Positions 31,896-37,980 of a stretch of 37,980 nt of DNA are shown here, in pieces; the stretch's first letter is position 1; every line of letters begins with the position of its first letter. The DNA comes from Candidatus Halocynthiibacter alkanivorans (lineage in GTDB: Bacteria; Pseudomonadota; Alphaproteobacteria; Rhodobacterales; Rhodobacteraceae), in NCBI RefSeq assembly GCF_003333265.1, contig NZ_QOLB01000082.1:1-37980 (forward strand), in the 5' to 3' direction. Under the pieces are notes generated by a model. It was not told the DNA's origin. It ran no database searches and saw only the letters and a program-made list of their open reading frames with translations. Position numbers and translations under genes: made by a program.

Positions 31896-32630
31896 TTAGT
31901 CAATCCGGCGCACCAAAATATGGTTGCCCTCACCGCGTTTGGTTTCAAAGGTTTTCAGTGTGGCGATCAGATTACTGAGTTTTCCTGTACCATAGCTACG
32001 AGTGTCAAAATCGGGGTTGGCAGCGGTGATGTACTGGCCGATCTGGCCCAGTTTGAACCATTCATCGTCTTGATTGATTGCGTCCATCGCGCGATTTACA
32101 AGCTTTGTAGGGTTCTCCAATTGAGCAGGGGCTTGGCTTGCATCCTCGTCCTTTTGTGGCTTCGATTTCGCCTTGATTGGCTCGGAGATCAGGTTTTCGA
32201 CATAGATGAACCGCTTACAGGCCTTTACGAAAGCAGCCGGAGTTTTTCGCATCCCCATTCCGAACACGTCCAGCCCCTGTTCGCGGATACGGCTAGCCAA
32301 TCGGGTGAAATCACTGTCGGACGAAATAAGTACAAAGCCGTCGAACCGACCGGTATGCAAAATATCCATCGCATCAATCACCAATGCGATATCGGATGCG
32401 TTCTTACCAGAGGTATTGGCGAACTGTTGGTGCGGCACGATGGCCAGCGCTGCCAGCTTGTCTTTGGTCCAGCCTTGCGGGCCACCCCCAGAGAAATCGC
32501 CATAGATGCGGCGGATGCTGGATTCGCCTAATGAGGCGATCTCCTCGAACATTGCTTCGGCGTGTTTAGCCGAGATGTTGTCGGCGTCAATCAGGACCGC
32601 CAGAAGTGGGGGGGTGGATGAATTTTTCAT
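31896..32630 (-). CDS. NYN-domain RNase-like protein with C-terminal LOTUS/OST-HTH domain
   Basis: About 244 residues. The NYN (PIN-like) domain spans about 8-150: LIDADN (D15, D17), D80 and D86 in NASDIALVIDAMD, and D105/D107 in LISSDSDFTRLA. These acidic residues are the expected metal site of a single-strand-specific RNase. The C-terminal 170-240 region (LVNRAMDAINQDDEWFKLGQIGQYI, then SYGTGKLSNLIATL) matches the LOTUS/OST-HTH RNA- or G-quadruplex-binding domain often fused to NYN in bacteria. The ATG at 32630 is used; a TTG four codons upstream is possible. It is a single-gene unit within the putative defence stretch. Confidence 0.85.
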   Translation of the reverse strand: MKNSSTPPLLAVLIDADNISAKHAEAMFEEIASLGESSIRRIYGDFSGGGPQGWTKDKLAALAIVPHQQFANTSGKNASDIALVIDAMDILHTGRFDGFVLISSDSDFTRLASRIREQGLDVFGMGMRKTPAAFVKACKRFIYVENLISEPIKAKSKPQKDEDASQAPAQLENPTKLVNRAMDAINQDDEWFKLGQIGQYITAANPDFDTRSYGTGKLSNLIATLKTFETKRGEGNHILVRRID

Positions 32631-33001
32631 GTCGCTGAACAATCCGTAAGATGGTTTTTGGGAGCCAGTATCTTTTGATCTAAGTTCTAATCCGTCTCAT
32701 CTGGTTTGTGTGATTATGCGACGAATTTGCCTTGCTGCAAGGGCTTAGCTTCGAGTACTTGCGTTCGGCCCTTTCTCGTGATTTCGAATCTATGGGCGCG
32801 AAACCCTTGGTTTGTGTTCTGGACGAAATGCCCTTGGACCGTTTTATAGGCTGACAAATCCCACACGGAAAAAGGCATAATAGGGCTCATAGGCCGCAAA
32901 GTCAGAGCCCTACCTCTCTTAGATGCAGCGAACGGTAGCTAGCTCCGCTTCCGAGACATCGGCGCCAAGCTCAGCGAAAGTCAGCAATCCGCCCATTGTG
33001 T
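32631..33001. other. Gap with a possible 61-residue reading frame
   Basis: About 370 bp. A minus-strand frame at 32899-32714 (MRPMSPIMPFSVWDLS, then FEITRKGRTQVLEAKPLQ) has a protein-like composition but no family I recognise. I give it low weight. The 3' part leads into repeat copy C. Confidence 0.3.
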
Positions 33002-33064
33002 CGAAATGTGCGTGGTGCAGCAATCCGACCACCTCCCGCTCCCATCACGGTCACGAACGGCCCA
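33002..33064. repeat. 63-bp dispersed repeat, copy C
   Basis: The third copy of the repeat at 839-901 and 19109-19171, same orientation, the most diverged one. It lies directly downstream of the DUF1176-like gene, which ends at 33074. Confidence 0.65.
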
Positions 33065-33073
33065 AACCTCCCA

Positions 33074-33682
33074 CTATTCCCCTACTGAATAAACGGTTAC
33101 AGGATTCACGACCAAATCAAAGGTATTGTCGACTTCGTAATTTGTCAGAAGAAATCTATTTCCCCTTAATACCCAGGCTCCCGCGCTGTGTGCGCCCCCC
33201 ATACCACGGCCCATTGCATAGCTCGTTATCGTCCTAGTATCCGGATCAAATCCCGAATTGAACAAAATATAAGTCACTCCAATTCCCATCACTGATGGAG
33301 GTGTAGTTTCCCTGGACAGCCACGGGCTTGGAAAAGAAACCGGTCGCAGTTCTCCGTCCGATTGCTCAATCATCCACACCGACAGAAAATTATATGCTCC
33401 ATGGGAGCATTCCAAGTGAATCAGAGTGGATTTCCCTTCTGCCTGTACGCCTTGTTGAACCGGCGACTGAATAGCCCAAGTTAGTGTGTTTTCATGGGTA
33501 AACCCCACCTCAGCCCAAACACAGGTATCTTCGGGAAAGAACGTGAGCGCGGCCTGTTCAATCCGCTGGTAATCAACAACGTCTTCTGAAGACCATGCGG
33601 CAGCGCCCGGAAAGAGAATAAAAATGCCAAGCTGGCAATAAAGTCGGACTGCCCCCGAAGTAATACTTTTCACGCCAATCAC
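33074..33682 (-). CDS. Secreted DUF1176-like protein
   Basis: A 202-residue protein with an N-terminal signal segment (about 10-30, LGIFILFPGAAAWSSE). The mature part has two cysteines (VWAEVGF region and LIHLECSHG) and a C-terminal block MGRGMGGAHSAGAWVLRGNRFLLTNYE that recalls the DUF1176 family of periplasmic proteins. No enzymatic motif is visible and the function is unknown. The gene stands alone on the minus strand between the NYN gene and the second 203-bp repeat. Upstream of its ATG, GGAGGT is present 8 bases away (33690-33695 on the opposite strand), a good ribosome-binding site. Confidence 0.55.
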   Translation of the reverse strand: MIGVKSITSGAVRLYCQLGIFILFPGAAAWSSEDVVDYQRIEQAALTFFPEDTCVWAEVGFTHENTLTWAIQSPVQQGVQAEGKSTLIHLECSHGAYNFLSVWMIEQSDGELRPVSFPSPWLSRETTPPSVMGIGVTYILFNSGFDPDTRTITSYAMGRGMGGAHSAGAWVLRGNRFLLTNYEVDNTFDLVVNPVTVYSVGE

Positions 33683-34011
33683 CTCCCGAAGAGACTTTGC
33701 TGAACTGCTTTTGCAAAAATGTGTTTTCGAAAATTTGAAAAATAGAAAATCGAACCCTTAAGCGCGTTCTTTCACCTGCCATTGGTGCACCTGCTCCGGC
33801 ACCCATGTTGCGTCTCGCGAGGTTTTATGTCCAGCCCCGACTGCGGTGAAATGAAGTTTCGCCAACCCAAACACACCCCCTACACCTTGCCCCTCCCATA
33901 TCAAAAACACTTGGCCCACAGATTGCCGCTTCTCGCCAGGCCGCACTGCGCAGTGCCCTGGACGAACTGCGCGGGCTGATCGCGCGGAGAGCCGATGGTT
34001 CGCACCTGCAA
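33683..34011. other. Gap with a coding-like plus-strand fragment
   Basis: About 330 bp. From about 33922 a plus-strand frame reads AASRQAALRSALDELRGLIA and stops at TAG 34012-34014, exactly where the 203-bp repeat begins. It looks like the cut end of a helical protein that I cannot name. The rest is A/T-richer and unassigned. Confidence 0.35.
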
Positions 34012-34215
34012 TAGGGTCGGAGGAAAAACCGGAACGCTTCCCCGACACCCTGACAAAAGGGGACAAAAGCACCTCAATGGTCAAAAACCGCCCACGTCTG
34101 TCTGGGTGTAGGGTGGGCGACTCGGAAAATATGTCAGCCCCAGAAATGGAGACAAAATCCGTTTGACGGTCCAGCAATCAAGACGCTTCCCAGTAACCAT
34201 TTGAGCATCCTGCTC
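34012..34215. repeat. 203/204-bp repeat, copy 2
   Basis: Nearly identical to 10713-10915. Its left edge terminates a plus-strand coding-like fragment and its right edge abuts the helicase/methylase pseudogene. Both flanks differ from those of copy 1, so the block has definite ends. Confidence 0.8.
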
Positions 34216-35441
34216 TAACTACCATGCCCTTAATGCCGCCGGGCGAAGGTGCAAACCCGTTTTTGTATGACAAAATTGTGAATCTTCATGCCGTCCAAGG
34301 CCGGGTTGGCCTTGGATTGAGCGGTATTTGAGCCAAAGGGCAGGTTGCCGATTGCCAAATCGAACACGCCATCAGAGAAGTTTGCTTTCTCGAACGGCAC
34401 GCCAGCCGTGATCGTCGCCTCCGGATAGAGGTGCTTGGCGATAAGGCCGATGATGGTGTCCATTTCAGCAGCGTGCCACTCGGACGACGCGGCCATGTCG
34501 GCGGGCTGCAAGCCAATGAAATTGCCAGTGCCAACTGTGGGCTCCAGCACGCGGCCGCCTTTGAACCCAAAGGAGAGCATCACGCGCCACATCGGTTCAA
34601 CAACGCCCTTGGCGATGTAGTGGGCATTGCGCACGGAATCGTCAGCGGCCCATATTCGTCGGTGGTCAGCAATTCCTTCAGTTCTGCCTGGGTGCAGCCA
34701 TACTGATCTGTGGCGCCATCTTTCTTTACGTCAAAGGTGATCTTGAGACCGCCCCAGCCGACATAGAGCGCTAGGGTTGCCTGTTCTTCCGGGGTGGCGA
34801 AACGGTTTTCGACCTCCAGCGTCTTAACCAGACGGATCGCGGCCATGTTGGCTTTGACCTTTGCGCCTGGCGTTCCTTTGCCCAGCACGAGTTCATCGGT
34901 GTTTGTGAAGTTGCCGGGGTTGTCCCCTGCCCGCTCAGAAGCCGCGTCTTCGCGGTTCCCTGCGGGGTATCTGGCTAGGCTGCGAGTTCCGGAGGTGCAT
35001 CATCTGGGCTATGTCTTTGCCAGCGGCGCCAAGGCGCTGCGTCCCGCTGATGAAAAACGGCTTGGCTTTCTCGTAGCTGTCTTTGTCGAAGGTCAGCCCA
35101 CTGGACAGTTTCGAGCCGTCATTACCAAACAGAGCGCTCAAACCACGCGCAATTTCCGCAAGCGCTTCCGATGTATTGGATGCAGCGGACTTTGCCGCCT
35201 CCCCTGCTGTCCTGCTGTCTTGTTGGCTTTCTGGCGCGTCGGTCGCGCGCTCGCCCGCTGTCTTGTTGTCTTGTTGGCTTGTTGTCTCGATATATCCAAC
35301 AGGCGCTTTTAGAACCATTGCGTTTCTTACTTCCACCCAGGCCGTTGTCTCGTCCAGCCCCACCTGTTTCATCGCGTCCATTTCCGCCAGCGCCAGCAGG
35401 GCCACGGCTTCCGCCTGCGCCCGCTTCTGCTCCGGTGTCAT
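34216..35441 (-). pseudogene. Plasmid-type helicase/N6-methylase (strawberry-notch-like) gene, frameshifted and truncated
   Basis: Three successive minus-strand frames together resemble the N-terminal half of the large SNF2-like helicase/adenine-methylase proteins of conjugative plasmids and islands. From 35441 (MTPEQKRAQAEAVALLAL...) a helical region runs to 34935. From 34888 comes ANMAAIRLVKTLEVENRFAT, then LALYVGWGGL (frame stops at 34580). From 34634 follows RNAHYIAKGVVEPMW, RVLEPTVGTGNFIG and the methylase motif IGNLPFG (usually NPPF). Frameshifts fall near 34935-34890 and near 34640. The helicase half is missing: homology stops at about 34240, next to the 204-bp repeat. The stretch at 35440-35210 contains two in-frame copies of an SQQD..TAGE unit. 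Confidence 0.65.
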
Positions 35442-35900
35442 CGCTTTCGCTGCCTTCCGGTGCTACTGGCCCCAATGGTCCAGTACGGTCGCTACGATCT
35501 GGTCCTTGTTCACTGTCGGCTCCATCATTCTGCTTCTTAGACAATTTAGGATCTTGTTGGCCGTCTTTCAGGTCAATTTTACACGCCTGAGCGCATGTTA
35601 TCGCAGTTGCGCGAGCCCGCCAACGCTTAGCGGCTCGCTCACGTACTTGCGCAATATCGTAGTTTTGCCAACATGTACTAGAACACAACTGAGGAGGGGA
35701 ATTACTTATAGTTGGGCAAGCTGTTTTAAATGTTATTCTCACGGCCGGGCATCATCTTGGTCGGTTTTGCCAGTAACACTGGTCACGCGCCGCGACTGAT
35801 GTCACCACTCTGAGTCGGGCCCTACTTGAAGATTCACAAGAACGACGACTGAGATGCCGAGGCCATTACAGAAGCTGCGCCCCGGCCGACGATGCACTTC
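35442..35900. other. Unassigned region upstream of the island integrase
   Basis: About 460 bp. A minus-strand frame (35742-35442 region; DIAQVRERAAKRW then a Gly/Asp-rich tail, TGPLGPVAPEGSESDDTGA) could be a frameshifted N-terminal continuation of the helicase/methylase pseudogene or of a neighbouring plasmid gene. Nothing certain. Confidence 0.35.
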
Positions 35901-36108
35901 GTGTCCGCCTACGCAATTTTCAACAAGTACCACAAGCTACGCAAACACTTGTTTTAGCAGTAATTCTAGTCTTTCCAATTCCCATGACTTCCTGCAATAT
36001 CTGAGAAGTCCCCGATCACACAGGGGGAGTGACTGGGAGGAAGAGATGGCTGCTAGCGACGTACTGCCGAAGAAGCATCTCACTGCTGCATTTGTCAAAA
36101 CAGTTAAA
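35901..36108 (+). repeat. Integrase upstream region and first codons (right copy)
   Basis: Intact counterpart of 8629-8838. Besides the integrase ribosome-binding site and first 21 codons it contains AACAAGT (35922-35928) and ACTTGTT (35947-35953) as a 7-bp inverted repeat, plus two similar CA.CAAG.TAC units in direct order, as expected of recombinase or excisionase binding sites near an attachment site. Confidence 0.75.
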
Positions 36109-37263
36109 ACCCCAGGGAAGTATCACGACCGTTTCGGAACTGGCCTTTACCTCAGAGTTGAACCAAACCAGTCGCGGTTTTGGGTTCAACGTATCACAAT
36201 ACGCGGAAAAAGACGCGAATTGGGGCTTGGCAGCCCACCTACCGTGCCGCTGTCTGACGCTAGAGATGCCGCACTCGAAAATAAGCGCTTTTCGAGAGAC
36301 GGCGGAGATCCATTGCAGGCAAAAAGGCAAACTAAAGCCGTGCTGACATTCGAAGAGGCCGCGCGCAAGGTCCATGAAATTCACAAACCAACCTGGCGCA
36401 ACAAAAAACATGCTGCACAGTTTATCAGCACGATGCAGACGTATTGCTTTCCATTGATTGGAGCCCAAAGGGTTTCGGAGATAAATTCTGCGGACGTACT
36501 GAAAGTCCTCACACCCATTTGGACAGAAAAACCTGAGACAGCTCGTCGTGTCCGACAGCGTATAGGAACAATCTTGAAATGGGCGATTGCCCAGGGATGG
36601 CGCCAGGACAACCCCGCCGAGACGGTCACTCAGGCACTACCGAAGCATGAGCGCATTCAAGCACACAGAAAAGCCCTGCCCTATGCTGAAGTAGGAAAAT
36701 GTATTGAGGCATCGCGAGCGTCACGAGCGGGCAAGACAACTATACTTGCGCTGGAATTCCTTATCCTAACTGCGAGTAGGTCCGGTGAAACACGTAACGC
36801 GCGCTGGGCGGATTTTGACCTCCACGGTGCAACCGATGTAGCGTCCGCACTCAGCGCAACCTGGGTTATACCTGCAGAGCGCATGAAGGCAAAAAAGGCA
36901 CATAAAGTACCGCTCTCCAATCGAGCCCTGGAAATATTGAAGGAAGCCGAACAATTCGACGACAAATCCGGATTGGTATTTCCTGGAATTCGGTATGGCA
37001 AAACACTTTCCGATATGACGCTTTCTAAATTGGTCAAATCTCTCGGCTTTGACGCTGATGTACATGGCTTTCGTACTTCTTTCCGAACATGGGCGCAGGA
37101 ACAAACCGACTATTCTCGCGAAGTTGCGGAGGCTGCATTGGCTCATTCGATAAAGGACAAATCAGAAGCGGCGTACGCGCGCTCCGACTTATTTGAAAAG
37201 AGGCGCAAATTAATGAGCGATTGGGCCGAATTCCTGCGCCCGCAAAACACGAATATGGAGTGA
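36046..37263 (+). CDS. P4-type tyrosine integrase
   Basis: A 405-residue site-specific recombinase. The N-terminal DUF4102-type domain is clear (LTAAFVKTVKTPGKYHDRFGTGLYLRV, then GKRRELGLGSPPTVPLSDAR). A SAM-like core-binding region spans about 100-190. The catalytic set is complete: R245 (LTASRSGETRNARW), H340 and R343 (HGFRTSFR), H367 (LAHSIKDKSE) and the nucleophile Y378 (AAYARS). It inserts and excises an island at an attachment site normally just upstream. The ATG at 36046 with GGGAGGAAGAG upstream is chosen over a longer frame from 35854, which would run through the repeat region. The hypothetical gene at 37267 starts three bases after its stop. Confidence 0.92.
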   Translation: MAASDVLPKKHLTAAFVKTVKTPGKYHDRFGTGLYLRVEPNQSRFWVQRITIRGKRRELGLGSPPTVPLSDARDAALENKRFSRDGGDPLQAKRQTKAVLTFEEAARKVHEIHKPTWRNKKHAAQFISTMQTYCFPLIGAQRVSEINSADVLKVLTPIWTEKPETARRVRQRIGTILKWAIAQGWRQDNPAETVTQALPKHERIQAHRKALPYAEVGKCIEASRASRAGKTTILALEFLILTASRSGETRNARWADFDLHGATDVASALSATWVIPAERMKAKKAHKVPLSNRALEILKEAEQFDDKSGLVFPGIRYGKTLSDMTLSKLVKSLGFDADVHGFRTSFRTWAQEQTDYSREVAEAALAHSIKDKSEAAYARSDLFEKRRKLMSDWAEFLRPQNTNME

Positions 37264-37266
37264 ATA

Positions 37267-37896
37267 ATGGACCACCGTCCGGAAGAAGAATGGCGCTTAC
37301 TTGCGAAGGATCGGGACTGGGAGGGTCTGTACGAGCTCACCCACCGTGGAGACTTATCCTTATCGGACTTATTAAAACTACGGGATCTGGTTGACCCGGT
37401 GGTTCCCGAAATAATTGGCGAAATCGGTTTGCGAAAGGATATCAGAAAAATTGAACTGGACGAAATCCCGCAACCAGAAGCGTCAGATTTCTCCAACGGT
37501 AAAGCCGCTCAAATACGCTACGAGAACACAAAATGGGCCACGGTACTATACCATCAGGTTTCCGGCCTGATCCAATCTGAGCGCGAACAACAAGCTGTGG
37601 GTAAAGAACCAGATTTCGTTGCAGATATTGAAACGAGCGCCCTCGATCGACTTAAGGCAAACAATACAAACCTGGAAGACAAAGTGGAAAGGGGCTCTCC
37701 CGACTGGCATGCCCAACAGGCTATCAAGTATGTCCAAAACGTGAGATTTGCCCATGCTGGTATCCATGAACCAGGAATTGAAGCTGAACTCATTGAAGAG
37801 TACAGTGGCCATTTCTACGGAGGCTTGGAGTTAGGTTTTGCGCTGGTTCGCCACTGTCTGACGTCAGCGCTTATGGGGCCAAATAGCGGTATTTGA
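37267..37896 (+). CDS. Hypothetical protein co-transcribed with the integrase
   Basis: A 209-residue acidic, soluble protein without signal or membrane segment. I recognise no family. It has a helical N-terminal region (EEEWRLLAKDRDWEGLYEL) and a middle part with many charged residues. It begins three bases after the integrase stop and ends in TGA, so it is almost certainly translated in the same operon. It may be an excision/regulation partner of the integrase or first cargo; the former is suggested only by position. Confidence 0.7.
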   Translation: MDHRPEEEWRLLAKDRDWEGLYELTHRGDLSLSDLLKLRDLVDPVVPEIIGEIGLRKDIRKIELDEIPQPEASDFSNGKAAQIRYENTKWATVLYHQVSGLIQSEREQQAVGKEPDFVADIETSALDRLKANNTNLEDKVERGSPDWHAQQAIKYVQNVRFAHAGIHEPGIEAELIEEYSGHFYGGLELGFALVRHCLTSALMGPNSGI

Positions 37897-37940
37897 TAAG
37901 AGAGTGTTGTTGGCTCATCGTAACCACCAGGGAGTGGGAC

Positions 37941-37980
37941 ATGAGACAGACAACTGGAACGGGGCGGAGGTCGTCCGAAA
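37941..37980 (+). CDS. Start of a further gene (runs off the window)
   Basis: ATG at 37941 follows AGGGAGTGGGAC, a good ribosome-binding site, and opens MRQTTGTGRRSSE before the window ends. Too short to identify. Confidence 0.3.
   Translation, partial: MRQTTGTGRRSSE

Noticed and set aside
32714-32899. 61-codon minus-strand frame ending FVA
   Set aside because: Protein-like in places but without homology or clear ribosome-binding site; could not be supported as a gene.
35210-35300. Short tandem repeat (CTGTCTTGTTG units)
   Set aside because: Considered as a possible regulatory repeat, but in the minus frame it encodes two SQQD..TAGE units of the plasmid pseudogene, which explains it.
8600-36045. 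tRNA gene as island attachment site next to either integrase start region
   Set aside because: I looked for a tRNA 3' end upstream of 8629 and 35901, where P4-type integrases usually insert. The shared GTGTCCGCCTACG is not followed by a recognisable tRNA arm set, so no tRNA was called.
1-37980. CRISPR array
   Set aside because: No regularly spaced identical short repeats were seen. The repeats present are 63, about 203 and about 210 bp long and dispersed.

Overview
The window looks like accessory DNA of an alphaproteobacterium, most likely a member of the Rhodobacteraceae (roseobacter group). This rests on the kind of protein families, the IS3/IS110/IS5 remnants, and the mixture of GC-rich metabolic genes with less GC-rich island genes. 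It is inference from gene content; no 16S or other marker gene is present.

Layout. (1) 1-1462: insertion-sequence debris (an IS3-family end, the N-terminal half of an IS110 transposase) and the C-terminal stub of a sarcosine/dimethylglycine dehydrogenase-like protein. (2) 1590-6411: a compact catabolic cluster. A leftward operon (hydantoin racemase family, DapA/aldolase family, short-chain dehydrogenase) ends at a strong terminator; a GntR regulator lies upstream and a hydantoinase/dihydropyrimidinase diverges from it. Two TATAC-type palindromes mark likely GntR operators. (3) 6610-8838: IS5 fragment, a nearly complete but inactivated IS3 element, a truncated integrase, and a decayed copy of the integrase start region found again at 36 kb. 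(4) 9133-10591: an ECF sigma factor with a Cys-rich extension and a secreted SnoaL-like protein. (5) 10594-12084: IS remnant, a 203-bp repeat, a truncated nuclease-like protein. (6) 12113-18569: a LysR regulator diverging from a polyamine/opine-type ABC transporter (Tat-exported binding protein, ATPase, fused double permease) and a DadA-like FAD oxidoreductase. (7) 19109-19460: repeat and IS110 C-terminal half. (8) 19796-27103: a four-gene leftward operon encoding a MutL/MORC-like GHKL ATPase, a Z1 helicase-like ATPase, a PD-(D/E)XK nuclease and an AIPR protein, which is an anti-phage type system without a visible DNA methyltransferase. (9) 27521-31404: a coupled SbcD/SbcC-like (YhaO/YhaN-like) nuclease and ATPase pair plus a 50-codon overlapping reading frame. 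(10) 31896-33682: a NYN-LOTUS RNase-like protein and a secreted DUF1176-like protein. (11) 34012-35441: second copy of the 203-bp repeat abutting a frameshifted plasmid-type helicase/methylase pseudogene. (12) 35901-37980: an intact P4-type integrase with a downstream hypothetical gene.

The most interesting parts are the methylase-less GHKL-Z1-nuclease-AIPR operon next to a SbcCD-like pair, all lying between two copies of the same integrase start region (about 8.6 kb and 35.9 kb). This suggests a 27-kb island, or tandem islands, carrying defence functions. The hydantoinase cluster is the second: two of its enzymes appear to lack their family's canonical catalytic tyrosine. Coordinates of starts were chosen from ribosome-binding sites and homology as judged by eye; nothing was checked against a database.
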